64,000 bases of DNA from PGYR01 sp041675005 (lineage in GTDB: Bacteria > Bacteroidota > Ignavibacteria > Kapaibacteriales > UBA2268), in the NCBI GenBank assembly GCA_041675005.1, contig JBAYUQ010000001.1, positions 310,001-374,000 of the forward strand. The letters run 5' to 3'. This document shows positions 18,101-26,943 of this stretch, piece by piece (position 1 is the first letter of the stretch; every line of letters begins with the position of its first letter). Below the pieces are notes generated by a model. The model worked only from the letters and a program-made list of their open reading frames with translations. It was not told the origin of the DNA and did not search any database. The position numbers and the translations under genes are program-made.

Positions 18101-18360
18101 GTTCTGCCGCTGTCAAAACTGGGTTAGATAAGATAATAATCAAACCAAATAAAATCATCTTAGTATTCCCAGAAGAAAGTAACGAACAATACTACAAAGA
18201 TGCATTCCCCACAGTATTGGATTATTTACAAACTTTAGATAATACAAGTTTGAAGCAAGGTAAGTTAAGATTATCATGTGAGATAGATATAAAAGATAGA
18301 AACGAAGCAGCCGAATTACTTTGGAAATTAAAAAGATCTATGGAGTTTATCGAAGTATGA
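15094..18360 (+). CDS. mfd: transcription-repair coupling factor
   Basis: A 1088-residue SF2 translocase that removes RNA polymerase stalled at DNA damage and recruits UvrA. Order of parts: a degenerate UvrB-like N-terminal region (GQFAVRGGILDIYP), the RNA-polymerase-interacting domain (LNIGDFVIHDDKGVGRFEG), the helicase core with Walker A GDVGFGKTEVA (about 555), DEEQ (about 656), TATPIPRT and LRGRVGRG, and a C-terminal TRCF domain. The start is taken at the ATG at 15094, since the TTG at 15088 adds only two residues. Confidence 0.97.
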   Translation: MKNSNYLEILFSEIEPFNRLISKIKGGNEKVNIKHLNGSSISLMIDYLQRSISRPVIIISKNAELLEDIAFDFDSFFQNHSVSNLIEKTHHGINQETESHYGKLIDALGKFEDKNFVALCTPNVFVTKVPDKSNITENKTTLSKGQTINFEDFKNQLAYNGFERENYVAKQGQFAVRGGILDIYPISFKNPIRIEFWGNEIDSIREFVVSNQRSIKEYDEINFISKVFHSMNTERTGDLFGYIPDNAIILQFEKENLSTDEHEFIIPDNFTIINVNTLDNSDIKVNIKEQNNFNSSIKQFTKHLQEQTIKGINIIICADGKIHLARIKELIHDALIMDDDSDYASPEQTSNNILWLDKTISQGFSVSDSNICIYTEHQLFNRHRNVTTRSSENAKFSLDELKQLNIGDFVIHDDKGVGRFEGFRTVEIGGSKQDCIQLAFQGGDKLYVNLNYIKKIHKYSASEGELPRLSKLGSTEWARKKAKIKKKVKDISRSLIALYAKRKLQKGFMFDEDNVWQKEFEASFIYEDTPDQMKATKEIKVDMESENPMDRLICGDVGFGKTEVAIRAAFKAVQSGKQVAILVPTTILAQQHYMSFKDRMNKYPVSVDVLSRFRTKKEQTKILERLKEGKVDILIGTHRILSKDIEFKNLGLLVIDEEQRFGVGAKEKLRNVRETLDTLTLTATPIPRTLNFSLMGARDLSIIETPPRNRLPVQTEIVEWNLDEITDIIDEEIKREGQVFFVNDTVQDLEDIFTKMKMLLPSVRFSIAHGQMKSTELERIMQDFIAGKSDVLLTTKIVESGLDIPNANTMIINNAHNFGLAELYQLRGRVGRGNIQAFCYLSVPASKKLNETALKRLKAIEEFTELGSGFNLSLRDMEIRGAGNLLGAEQSGAIYDIGFELYQKILEEAVNELKVDEFKHVFDQSEQDITDLFANEEISIELDEDAFLPENYIKSDTDRFGYYKKLYNIKSNTQLQDLRQEMIDKFGKLPKETENLLFVVKLRSAAVKTGLDKIIIKPNKIILVFPEESNEQYYKDAFPTVLDYLQTLDNTSLKQGKLRLSCEIDIKDRNEAAELLWKLKRSMEFIEV

Positions 18361-19031
18361 GTGAAAACAGAATATTAGCTATTGAGAGTTCTGGAATTAA
18401 TTCTGGAATAGCCATCGGTTCAGATAAAGAGCTGATTTACGAATCTTCGCTTTACCTCAAACATTCACATGATGAAACACTAGCTCATCAAATAAAGCAG
18501 ACTTTAGAGCTATTAAAAATGAGTGTCGATGATTTCACTTCTGTAGCTATTTCATCAGGACCGGGATCATTTACTGGATTGCGTGTTGGTAGTGCAATAG
18601 CAAAGGGATTAACTTTTGGTAATCATCCTAAGCTAATTGATGTACCGACTATGTCGGCATTTGCAGTAGCAGCTTCTGAATTTGCAATATCATTAAATAT
18701 TGATTCGATTTTTGTAATTATTCCATCAAATAAAGATTATTTCTTTGTTCAGGAGTTCTCACAAATTGGAGAACCTAAATCAGAACCCATTTTGTATTCA
18801 AGAGAAGAAGTTAATAACTTGAAACTTGACTCAAAAGTAGTCTGTGGAACAGGTGCAAGTGAGTTTATAGAAAATAATTATCAACTTTCAGGTCTAAATA
18901 GACTTACTCCGAGATTTATACTTAAATTTGCTCAATTAAAATTTGCAAAACAAGAATTTATAGAGTCTGAAATATTCAAACCGCAATATTATCAAGACTT
19001 TACACCAACTCAAAAGAAGGTAGATAAATGA
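18357..19031 (+). CDS. tsaB: tRNA threonylcarbamoyladenosine biosynthesis protein TsaB
   Basis: A 224-residue ASKHA-fold protein that partners TsaD and TsaE in making t6A37 on ANN-decoding tRNAs. Diagnostic pieces are ILAIESSG, HSHDETLAHQI and SSGPGSFTGLRVGSAIAKGL. The true start is the ATG at 18357, which overlaps the mfd stop as ATGA; a further upstream start would overlap mfd by 40 bp. TsaD, TsaE and TsaC are not in the window. Confidence 0.93.
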   Translation: MSENRILAIESSGINSGIAIGSDKELIYESSLYLKHSHDETLAHQIKQTLELLKMSVDDFTSVAISSGPGSFTGLRVGSAIAKGLTFGNHPKLIDVPTMSAFAVAASEFAISLNIDSIFVIIPSNKDYFFVQEFSQIGEPKSEPILYSREEVNNLKLDSKVVCGTGASEFIENNYQLSGLNRLTPRFILKFAQLKFAKQEFIESEIFKPQYYQDFTPTQKKVDK

Positions 19032-20323
19032 TAGAAAGATATACACGCCCAGAAATGGGTAGAATATGGACAGAAGAGAATAAGTATAATATCTGGTTAG
19101 AAATCGAAATACTTGCTGTTGAAGCAATGGCAAAATTAGGACAAGTACCAGAAAGTGCAGCAAAACACATAAGAGCAACTGCTAAGTGTGATGTAGATAA
19201 GATAAATGAAATTGAAAAAGTAACTAAGCATGATGTAATAGCATTCCTTACGAATGTAGAGGAATATGTTGGTGAAGACTCTAGGTTCATACACTTAGGT
19301 ATGACTTCTTCAGATGTATTGGATACATGTCTTGCTGTACAAATGAAGCAAGCAGGGGAGATGATTATAGATGATTTGGAAAAATTAGCTGTTGTACTAA
19401 AAAGAAGGGCGTTAGAATTCAAGCACACAGTTACAGTTGGTAGAAGTCACGGTATCCATGCTGAAACTACTACATTTGGTCTCAAGATGGCTCTTTGGTA
19501 TGATGAATGCCAACGTAATATAGTAAGAATGAAAAGAGCTGTTGAAACATCATCTGTGGGAATGATATCAGGTGCCGTCGGTACTTATGAGCATTTATCT
19601 CCGCTTGTTGAACGTCATGTCTGCGAAAATTTGGGTTTAACTCCAGTAAATATTAGTACACAAGTTATCCAAAGGGATATACATGCTGAATATATGACAA
19701 CTATTGCAATTATCTCCACTTTAGTTGAAAAAATTGGGATTGAAATACGACATTTGCAAAGAACAGAAGTGCGTGAAGCTGAAGAGTTCTTCTCCGTTGG
19801 TCAGAAAGGTAGTTCAGCTATGCCCCATAAACGTAATCCTATTGCTTCTGAGAATATCAGTGGTCAAGCAAGATTACTTAGAGGAAATGCACACGCTGCT
19901 ATCGAAAATAACGCGTTATGGCACGAAAGAGATATCTCACATTCATCTGTTGAGAGAGTTATAATACCAGACAGTACAATTTCACTTGATTATATATTGA
20001 ATAGAACAATTAAATTGATTGATGGTCTAATAGTGTATCCTGATAGAATGGAAGAAAATTTAAACATGACTTTCGGATTAATTCATTCTCAGAAAGTTCT
20101 TCTAGCTTTAGCTAGAAAAGGACTTAAAAGACAGGATGCTTATGTCTTAGTTCAAAGAAATTCTATGAAAACATGGGATGAACAAATTCCATTAATTGAA
20201 TCATTATTAGCAGATCCTGATATTATGTCTCACTTTGAAGAAGAGGAGTTAAGAAATTTATTTTCTTATGATAAAGTATTTGATTCAGTTGATTTTATAT
20301 TTAACCGTCTTGGAATTAAATAA
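19028..20323 (+). CDS. purB: adenylosuccinate lyase
   Basis: A 431-residue member of the fumarase/aspartase superfamily that cleaves SAICAR to AICAR and adenylosuccinate to AMP in purine synthesis. The superfamily signature SSAMPHKRNP lies at residues 262-271, with HLGMTSSDVLDT and the GRSHGIHAE catalytic region earlier. The ATG overlaps the tsaB stop as ATGA. The length is that of the Bacillus-type enzyme. Confidence 0.96.
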   Translation: MIERYTRPEMGRIWTEENKYNIWLEIEILAVEAMAKLGQVPESAAKHIRATAKCDVDKINEIEKVTKHDVIAFLTNVEEYVGEDSRFIHLGMTSSDVLDTCLAVQMKQAGEMIIDDLEKLAVVLKRRALEFKHTVTVGRSHGIHAETTTFGLKMALWYDECQRNIVRMKRAVETSSVGMISGAVGTYEHLSPLVERHVCENLGLTPVNISTQVIQRDIHAEYMTTIAIISTLVEKIGIEIRHLQRTEVREAEEFFSVGQKGSSAMPHKRNPIASENISGQARLLRGNAHAAIENNALWHERDISHSSVERVIIPDSTISLDYILNRTIKLIDGLIVYPDRMEENLNMTFGLIHSQKVLLALARKGLKRQDAYVLVQRNSMKTWDEQIPLIESLLADPDIMSHFEEEELRNLFSYDKVFDSVDFIFNRLGIK

Positions 20324-20328
20324 GATAT

Positions 20329-21681
20329 ATGAATACGAATGAGCTAAATGTTTTAAAATTTGGTGGCACATCAGTTAAAGATGCTGAAACTATTAATAAA
20401 GTATATCAGATTATTTCTAATAATACGGGAAAGCAAGCAATTGTTGTTTCGGCTCATGCTGGTGTAACTAATATGCTTGTAGATATTTGTAACAGTCGAA
20501 AAGAAGAAATATCTCCTCTTATATCAGATTTATTTCAAAAACATACTTCAATTGCTAAAGAGCTTGGAATCTTAGAATTAGTTAACGAATTCATAACAAA
20601 TGAATTATCAGAAATAGATGTAATTACTAATTATCTTCCACTTTCCCCTCAGTTGAAAGATGTGGTTATGTCGAAAGGGGAGATTCTATCTTCTACGATA
20701 ATCTACACATATTTCAAGAATAAAGGACTTAAAGTCTCTTATGTGGATGCTAGAGAAGTAATGAAAACCAATAGTCGATTTACTAATGCAGAATTAGAAT
20801 TCGACAAAAGTTGTGAAATAATTTTTGAAAGATTTACTTCTGAGTATCTATCAAATGATGTAACAGTTATGGGTGGGTTTATTGCTTCAGACGAAGAGGG
20901 AAGACCCACAACACTAGGAAGAGGTGGATCTGATTATTCGGCTGCGGTAGTAGCATCAGCACTTGGGGCTGAAGAATTGCAAATATGGACAGATGTAAAT
21001 GGAATATTAACTTCTGATCCAAGAGTAATTGATGGTGTGAAAAAGATAAGAAAGCTTTCTTATTCTGAGGCTTCTGAATTGTCATTTTTTGGTGCTAAAG
21101 TGTTGCATCCTAGTACAATACATCCAGCAGTTAAGAAAGGAATACCTGTAAGAGTGAAGAATACTTTCAATCCAACTGATGATGGTACACTTGTTCTTTC
21201 TGAAAGAAGTAATATTAAAATGATAAAGGCAATTGCTTTCAGAAAAGATGTTGTGACAATTACTCTCTGCTCTAACCGAATGTTAGGTGCTTATGGATTT
21301 ATGAGTAAAGTCTTCCAAATATTTGAAAACTTAAAAATACCAGTAGACATTGTAACTACATCTGAAGTAAGTATATCAGTTACAGTTGATAAAAGTGAAT
21401 ATAACTCTTTAATAGAAAAAGAACTTTCTGTATTAGGGGAAGTAGTTATATCAGATGATAATGCTATAATAGCTGCAATAGGAGAAGGTATAAAGCAAAC
21501 GGCTGGTATTGCAAATCGTTTATTTGGTGCATTGAAAGGTATTAATATTTCAATGGTTAGTGTCGGAGCATCAGAGGTAAATTTGAGCATTGTTGTTAAA
21601 GATGTGGATATGCAAAGAGCTATAACTCTATTGCATGAAGAGTTTTTCTGTGGTGAATTAAATCCAGAATTTTTTGAATAA
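20329..21681 (+). CDS. lysC: aspartate kinase (monofunctional)
   Basis: 450 residues that phosphorylate aspartate in the first step of lysine, threonine and methionine synthesis. The nucleotide-binding start KFGGTS (10-15) is present, as are GRGGSDYSA and the kinase/ACT boundary region ELSFFGAKVLHPSTI. The last ~150 residues form two ACT domains, the usual site of lysine or threonine feedback. No homoserine dehydrogenase is fused. It lies 5 nt after purB and 19 nt before lysA, so lysine synthesis is the likely main role; no lysine riboswitch is visible. Confidence 0.94.
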   Translation: MNTNELNVLKFGGTSVKDAETINKVYQIISNNTGKQAIVVSAHAGVTNMLVDICNSRKEEISPLISDLFQKHTSIAKELGILELVNEFITNELSEIDVITNYLPLSPQLKDVVMSKGEILSSTIIYTYFKNKGLKVSYVDAREVMKTNSRFTNAELEFDKSCEIIFERFTSEYLSNDVTVMGGFIASDEEGRPTTLGRGGSDYSAAVVASALGAEELQIWTDVNGILTSDPRVIDGVKKIRKLSYSEASELSFFGAKVLHPSTIHPAVKKGIPVRVKNTFNPTDDGTLVLSERSNIKMIKAIAFRKDVVTITLCSNRMLGAYGFMSKVFQIFENLKIPVDIVTTSEVSISVTVDKSEYNSLIEKELSVLGEVVISDDNAIIAAIGEGIKQTAGIANRLFGALKGINISMVSVGASEVNLSIVVKDVDMQRAITLLHEEFFCGELNPEFFE

Positions 21682-21700
21682 GAAAACATAATTATTAAAT

Positions 21701-22930
21701 ATGAAAAAAATAGCAAACGTAGATATTAAAGAACTTGCAAAAGAATATGGGACTCCTCTTTATGTCTATGACAAAGAAAGGTTTCAAAATAATTACAAAA
21801 GACTAAATGAAGCATTTATAAAGCACTATGAGAATACTAAAATTCATTTCTCAGTAAAAGCGAATAGTAATATTAATGTACTAAAAGTCTTCAATGAAAT
21901 GGGATGTGGTGCTGATTGTTCTTCACCCTATGAATTTCTTTATGCTAAAAAAGCAGGCTTTACTAACGATAGAATTTTATATACTGGTAATTATGAAAGT
22001 CCAGAAGACTTAGAAACGGTTGCTAGAGAAGAGCTTATGCTCAATTTAGATGATATAACATCTTTCAAAAGATTACAGAAAATAAATACCCCAGAACTCG
22101 TTTCATTTAGAATTAATCCAGGTTATGGTCGTGGTGGTTTTGAAGGAATAACAACTGCTGGAGCTGAAGCAAAATTTGGTGTTCCTTATGAAAAAGCATT
22201 CGAGGCATATAAACTTGCAAAAGATTCAGGTGTAAAGAGATTCGGTATTCACATGATGACTGGATCTAACAATCTTGAGCCGTATTTCTTTGCTGAAATA
22301 GTAGATAAGTTGATGATGATAGCCGGAGATATTTTCAATGAGTTAGATATTATTCCAGAGTACATAGATATCGGAGGTGGTTTTGGTATTCCTTATAACG
22401 ATGGGGAAGAAGAATTAAATATAGAAGCTACAGGTGAAAAAGTAGCAAGAGTATTTATCGAAAATTGCGATAAGTATGGTTTTGGAAGACCTAAATTAAT
22501 TTTGGAACCTGGGAGATATTTAGCTGGAAATGCGGGTTATTTGGTTACATCTGTTACTGCTATAAAAGAAAGCTATAAGAAGTTTGTAGGCCTAGATGCT
22601 GGTATGAATTTCCTTCTTAGACCAGCCTTATATGGAGCATTCCATAGAGTTAGAGTATATGGTAAAGATGATTATACAGAAAAAGTAAACCTTTGTGGTC
22701 AAATCTGTGAGAATTCTGACATTTTTGCTAAGAATATTATGATGCCAATTGTAGAAGAGGGTGATTTAGTAACGTTCTTAGATGCAGGTGCTTATGGATA
22801 TGTTATGGCATCTAATTACAATAATAGAATGAGACCTCCCGAAATTTTAATTGATAATGATAAGCATAAGCTGATTAGAAGAAGAGAAACCATTGAAGAT
22901 ATTTTCAATCTTTACCCCGAAAAGGTATAA
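21701..22930 (+). CDS. lysA: diaminopimelate decarboxylase
   Basis: A 409-residue PLP-dependent alanine-racemase-fold decarboxylase that converts meso-diaminopimelate to L-lysine. The PLP lysine is K53 in HFSVKANSN. The glycine-rich phosphate loop is seen in DIGGGFG, and the substrate-contacting cysteine motif is CENSD (336-340) instead of the common CESGD/CESSD. The C-terminal GAYGYVMASNYN contributes to the dimer active site. It ends the hflX-lysA run. Confidence 0.92.
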   Translation: MKKIANVDIKELAKEYGTPLYVYDKERFQNNYKRLNEAFIKHYENTKIHFSVKANSNINVLKVFNEMGCGADCSSPYEFLYAKKAGFTNDRILYTGNYESPEDLETVAREELMLNLDDITSFKRLQKINTPELVSFRINPGYGRGGFEGITTAGAEAKFGVPYEKAFEAYKLAKDSGVKRFGIHMMTGSNNLEPYFFAEIVDKLMMIAGDIFNELDIIPEYIDIGGGFGIPYNDGEEELNIEATGEKVARVFIENCDKYGFGRPKLILEPGRYLAGNAGYLVTSVTAIKESYKKFVGLDAGMNFLLRPALYGAFHRVRVYGKDDYTEKVNLCGQICENSDIFAKNIMMPIVEEGDLVTFLDAGAYGYVMASNYNNRMRPPEILIDNDKHKLIRRRETIEDIFNLYPEKV

Positions 22931-22954
22931 GTACTTAGGTTAATAGACTTCCAC

Positions 22955-22971
22955 TTGGCACGTAATTTGTG
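22955..22971 (+). promoter_or_regulatory. sigma-54-like promoter candidate
   Basis: TTGGCACG followed by 4 nt and TTGTG resembles the -24/-12 consensus TTGGCACG-N4-TTGCA. The -24 half is perfect and the -12 GC is changed to GT. It lies 41 nt upstream of the ATG of the unknown exported protein. I see no sigma-54 activator gene nearby, so this is a single-site guess. Confidence 0.35.
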
Positions 22972-23011
22972 TATCTATTATTATTGAAAGTTAATAGTAA
23001 TAGGTAACACG

Positions 23012-23632
23012 ATGAAAATATTTGCTTTATTTATGTTTGGGTGGTTATTTCTAATCCCTGAAATTAGTACAAATAAAACTAGTGATGATGTTGATATAAA
23101 AGAGTTTATTAGTAACTTAGAGTTGGAATACGGTCAAGAAGTTGTTCATCTCTCATTTTTCTCGATAGATGAATTACGACCTTATTCAATCCTGCAAAAT
23201 GAATCCACAGTGTCCATCTATACAAATAGTTGGGTTTCACCAACTGAATATTTGAAATCACTTAGTTTAGATGAAAGAAAAAGTCTAGATTCTAGAATAT
23301 TTAGTTATGTAGAGGATTTTGATACTACTCATCTTTCACAAATATATACTAAAATTAAAAACTACCTTTACACTTATACTGTCTTTGAGAAATTACTTGT
23401 CGATAGTGATGTTACAAAAAAATTAAAAATATTTCAAACATTACGTCAGATGGATAAGACAAGAAGTGCATTTGATCATATTTCGACTATGGGTGAATTC
23501 AACACTGAAGATTTGAAAAGTAATGAACTAAACCAAGCAAAAGTAAAAGCATACAATAAAATTGCTGATTTGGATGAACAATCAAGATTACTATATTATT
23601 CAGAGTTTTTCAAAAGCGTATCTAAGATTTAG
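23012..23632 (+). CDS. exported protein of unknown function
   Basis: A 206-residue protein with an N-terminal signal peptide (MKIFALFMFGWLFLIPEIS) and an otherwise soluble, mostly helical, acidic sequence. No family is recognised. The C-terminal half (KLKIFQTLRQMDKTRSAF, then ADLDEQSRLLYYSEFF) looks like amphipathic helices. It stands alone between lysA and pcrA, with its own 81-nt upstream region carrying the sigma-54-like site. It ends 15 nt from the convergent pcrA stop, with no terminator visible between them. Confidence 0.6.
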   Translation: MKIFALFMFGWLFLIPEISTNKTSDDVDIKEFISNLELEYGQEVVHLSFFSIDELRPYSILQNESTVSIYTNSWVSPTEYLKSLSLDERKSLDSRIFSYVEDFDTTHLSQIYTKIKNYLYTYTVFEKLLVDSDVTKKLKIFQTLRQMDKTRSAFDHISTMGEFNTEDLKSNELNQAKVKAYNKIADLDEQSRLLYYSEFFKSVSKI

Positions 23633-23647
23633 ATTTTGAAAGATTCA

Positions 23648-25909
23648 TTAATTTAATTTATCTAGTTTAGCGTATTTTAGCATTAGTGCTTTCTTTCCAA
23701 AGTCTTCAAATCGAATAACAGCTTGTCGTTTATCAGCTATGCCTTTTAGCCCTGTTATAGTGCCTTTACCGAACTTTACATGACTAACCTTGTCACCAAC
23801 TTTATAATCAGTTAATGTCTCATCAATCTGTGAATAGCTGTATTCTATCGTTTGATCAAAATCATTTCTTTGTGGTCTATTTGATGTAGGTTGACTGCTA
23901 AATGCTGAACGAACATTTTCATTTACAGACTTTCGCTCTACTTTTTTTGCTTTCCAATCAACTAATTCTGGTTTAATCTCATGCAAAAATAATGATGGAG
24001 TAGTAAATTTAGTTTCTCCAAACCTACTTCTTCTTTTTGCATAAGAAAGGAATAACTTCTCTTTTGCTCTTGTTATACCAACGTAGAATAATCTTCGTTC
24101 TTCTTCTTTCTCTTCTAGTACACTCTCAGTCCTTTCCAATGGAAATAAGCCCTGTTCCATTCCAGCTACAAAAACACAAGGGAATTCTAACCCTTTTGCA
24201 CTGTGCAAAGTCATCATAGTTACTTGTTCATTATCCATCTCAGCTTCATCTAAATCTGTAATTAATGCTACTTGCTGTAAGTAATCATTAAGAGTTACAC
24301 CTTCATTCTCTCTAAAAAATAGACCGATATCTGAGATTAATTGCTGTATGTTATTCCATCTATCTAGTGACTCATCTGTTCCTATTTCTTTGAACATTTC
24401 AGGCAATTCTGTTGCTTCAATAAATTCTAACAAAACACCAGATTTATTCTGCTCCTGTTCGAATTTATTACGATACTTTTCTATTAAATGATGAAACTGT
24501 TTGAAAGACTTTTGAGCTCTAGTTTGCAGTTGATCAACTAAGTCTGCTTCGCCACTACTAGCAAGGAAAGATGTCCCTGTCTGATTAGCATAGCCATACA
24601 AATGTTGTAAAGAGGTTTTACCTAGCCCTCTTGGTGGTTCATTTATAATTCTATCAAACGATTCGTTGTCATTCGGATTTATTAATAATCTCAGATACGA
24701 AATTACATCTTTTATTTCCTTTCTTTTGAAGAATGATATACCACCAACTACTACATAAGAGATTCGTTCTTTCTTCAGAGCGCTTTCTAATGCTAGTGAT
24801 TGAGCATTTGTTCTGTATAGGATACATATATCTTTATTCGTAAAGTCTTGGAAAGTCAATTCTTTTATCTTTTGTGCAATTTGGTCAGCCTCATGCCTTT
24901 CGTCATCACCAGCCGTGATAACTACCAAATCTCCTTTCGGGTTTTCAGTCCATAGCTTTTTCTCTAGCTGATTTTTATTATGTTTGATAACTGAATCTGC
25001 CGCATCAAGTATTGTCTGAGTTGACCTGTAATTTTGTTCAAGCTTGACAACATTTGCGTTTGGATAATCCTTATGAAAGTCGAGTATATTCTTTATCTCT
25101 GCACCACGCCATCTGTATATACTCTGGGCATCATCACCAACTACGCATATATTACTATGTGCCTTAGATAGCTCTCTTATTGCTATATATTGAGCTCTGT
25201 TTGTATCTTGGTACTCATCCACAAGAATGTACTTGAATTTTGTTTGGTACTTATCTAATAACTCTCTCGAACTTTTAAGAAGTCTTATCATATTGATAAG
25301 AATATCATCAAAATCCATAGCGTTACTTTGTCTTAGATATCTCTCGTAACCTATGTAAATTAATCCTACTTGCTTGTCAAATGTGTTATCTGCTTCTTCA
25401 GCAAATTGAGTAGGATTTAACATATTTGATTTTGCATTACTAATCCTAGAGCGAACTTGATAAGGAGAGAATGATTGGGGAGAGATACCCTCTTGATTCA
25501 TTATCTTTTTGATTGCACTTAGTTGGTCATCTGCATCATATATACTAAAATCAGAAGTATAACCAATCGCAGTTGCTTCATATCTCAGTATTCTTGCAAA
25601 AATTGAATGAAAAGTACCAGCCCAAACGCTTTTAGCAGATTGTTCACCTACTAAAGAAGCAATCCTTTCAGTCATTTCACGAGCTGCTTTGTTAGTAAAT
25701 GTTAAGGCAAGTATTTTATATGGTGGAATTCCTTGCGATATCAAATTGGCTATTCGATATGTTAGAACTCTAGTCTTACCACTACCAGCACCAGCAAGTA
25801 CGAGTGTAGGACCATTTATTTTGTTGACACCATCGAATTGTCTTTCATTTAAAGTACTGAATATTTTCGGGTCTATTTGATGATTTTCTTTTGAGAGATT
25901 AAGCGACAT
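23648..25909 (-). CDS. pcrA: UvrD/PcrA-type DNA helicase
   Basis: A 753-residue SF1A 3'-5' helicase acting in nucleotide excision repair, replication restart and removal of RecA filaments. Motifs in order: Walker A AGAGSGKT (39-46), Walker B VDEYQDTN, motif III VGDDAQSIYRWRGA, motif V TLHSAKGLEFP, and motif VI region FYVGITRAKEKL. The C-terminal tail ends in a Tudor-like module (YKVGDKVSHVKFGKGTITG) as in PcrA, which contacts RNA polymerase. The choice between the names uvrD and pcrA is conventional. Confidence 0.95.
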   Translation of the reverse strand: MSLNLSKENHQIDPKIFSTLNERQFDGVNKINGPTLVLAGAGSGKTRVLTYRIANLISQGIPPYKILALTFTNKAAREMTERIASLVGEQSAKSVWAGTFHSIFARILRYEATAIGYTSDFSIYDADDQLSAIKKIMNQEGISPQSFSPYQVRSRISNAKSNMLNPTQFAEEADNTFDKQVGLIYIGYERYLRQSNAMDFDDILINMIRLLKSSRELLDKYQTKFKYILVDEYQDTNRAQYIAIRELSKAHSNICVVGDDAQSIYRWRGAEIKNILDFHKDYPNANVVKLEQNYRSTQTILDAADSVIKHNKNQLEKKLWTENPKGDLVVITAGDDERHEADQIAQKIKELTFQDFTNKDICILYRTNAQSLALESALKKERISYVVVGGISFFKRKEIKDVISYLRLLINPNDNESFDRIINEPPRGLGKTSLQHLYGYANQTGTSFLASSGEADLVDQLQTRAQKSFKQFHHLIEKYRNKFEQEQNKSGVLLEFIEATELPEMFKEIGTDESLDRWNNIQQLISDIGLFFRENEGVTLNDYLQQVALITDLDEAEMDNEQVTMMTLHSAKGLEFPCVFVAGMEQGLFPLERTESVLEEKEEERRLFYVGITRAKEKLFLSYAKRRSRFGETKFTTPSLFLHEIKPELVDWKAKKVERKSVNENVRSAFSSQPTSNRPQRNDFDQTIEYSYSQIDETLTDYKVGDKVSHVKFGKGTITGLKGIADKRQAVIRFEDFGKKALMLKYAKLDKLN

Positions 25910-25940
25910 TATTTTTTCTAAGTTTGATTTTTCTAATTAT

Positions 25941-25948
25941 CAAAGTTA
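25941..25948 (-). promoter_or_regulatory. candidate -7 promoter element for pcrA
   Basis: TAACTTTG on the minus strand matches TAnnTTTG and ends 32 nt before the pcrA ATG, a spacing like that at gcvH. No -33 TTTG at 19-21 nt is seen. Confidence 0.4.
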
Positions 25949-25976
25949 AGTCATATTGAACTATAATGAAAGAGAC

Positions 25977-26014
25977 AAAAAAAAAGAGCTTATGATAACT
26001 TGATCATAAGCTCT
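25977..26014 (-). terminator. rho-independent terminator after the lysine-rich secreted protein gene
   Basis: A 12-bp perfect stem (AGAGCTTATGAT / ATCATAAGCTCT) with a 6-nt loop is followed on the minus strand by nine T. It is the strongest minus-strand terminator in the window. Confidence 0.9.
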
Positions 26015-26038
26015 ATATAAATAATAATGTTAGAAATG

Positions 26039-26869
26039 TTATTTAAGATAAATAAACTTACCAGAGCTAACACCATTCTCATTTTCTATAATTAAGAAAT
26101 AACGTCCTTTTTCTAATTTAATATTCAGTGTATTCAAGTTTATTGAATTCTCACCTTTTATTATGTTTTGATTTGCAATGTTTGTGATTTTATTTCCATT
26201 CAAATCATATAAAGTAAATTTAGAATTACTTGATTCATCAGGACTAACGAAAGTCAATTGATCATTATTTACAACTAAATCTAACTTTTTAGAGTCTTTT
26301 ACTTTTTCTCTAAACCCGTCTTTCATAGCAACGAACTCATCATGAAGAATAAACTTTGCAATTCTATGACCTTTATTTTCATTATTTTTATTGCCTTTAA
26401 ACTCTTTTCTTCTTTTTGGATGTCCATCATTTTGTTTTAATTCTTTCAGACTATTTGCTAATGATTCCACAGCTTCTTTATTGTTTTCTAATATAGTTTT
26501 AAGTTCAGATTTAACATCATCCTTATTACCTTTATTATTCTTCAATAATTCGTGAATTCTAGTCTTTTTTTCTTCTTTTGAAATATCAGAGTTCTTTATG
26601 TCTGATATTTGTGTTTTTATTTCAAGTCTTTGTGATTTTACTCCATCTCTCAATAGATTTAAGGCATTCAAATCTTCATCGCTCAGCTTAGAATCAAAAT
26701 CACTTTTTAATTGATTCAATTTATCAGCCATATCTTGGGTCATTTTAGGTCTTTCGTTTCCACACTTACCTTTTTTCCCATCACATTTGTCACCTTTTGC
26801 AAAAAGTGTTATGCCTGTAATCAGCGCTAGGGTAATAACAGCACTTATAAATAAATTCATTTTTCTCAT
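26039..26869 (-). CDS. secreted Lys/Asp-rich helical protein with T9SS sorting domain
   Basis: 276 residues. A signal peptide (about 1-24) is followed by a CDGKKGKCGN cluster, then a long charged helical section (about 40-190) with a KMTQDMADKLNQL-type start. This pattern recalls Spy/CpxP-like periplasmic chaperone-fold proteins, although the LTxxQ repeats are not clear. The last ~70 residues are a type A sorting domain of the type IX secretion system, with FTLYDLNGNKI and a terminal GRYFLIIEN/GKFIYLK. It should therefore cross the outer membrane and be surface-attached or released. A GAGAGG ribosome-binding site precedes the ATG. The function is unknown; metal binding through the Cys/His/acidic residues is only a guess. 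Confidence 0.7.
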   Translation of the reverse strand: MRKMNLFISAVITLALITGITLFAKGDKCDGKKGKCGNERPKMTQDMADKLNQLKSDFDSKLSDEDLNALNLLRDGVKSQRLEIKTQISDIKNSDISKEEKKTRIHELLKNNKGNKDDVKSELKTILENNKEAVESLANSLKELKQNDGHPKRRKEFKGNKNNENKGHRIAKFILHDEFVAMKDGFREKVKDSKKLDLVVNNDQLTFVSPDESSNSKFTLYDLNGNKITNIANQNIIKGENSINLNTLNIKLEKGRYFLIIENENGVSSGKFIYLK

Positions 26870-26909
26870 AATAAAACCTCTCTAATAATATAATTAATTG
26901 ATTAACTAA

Positions 26910-26933
26910 TTCTTAGACATATATTTCTAAGAA
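26910..26933. other. inverted repeat between the PASTA gene and the secreted-protein gene
   Basis: An 8-bp perfect inverted repeat (TTCTTAGA / TCTAAGAA, 8-nt loop) lies in the 74-nt gap after the PASTA gene stop. It lacks a T tract on the minus side, so it may be a weak terminator or an RNA-processing hairpin. Confidence 0.35.
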
Positions 26934-26943
26934 AAGGTTTAAT

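Noticed and set aside
20324..20328. Lysine riboswitch before lysC
   Set aside because: There are only 5 nt between purB and lysC, so no leader RNA is possible.
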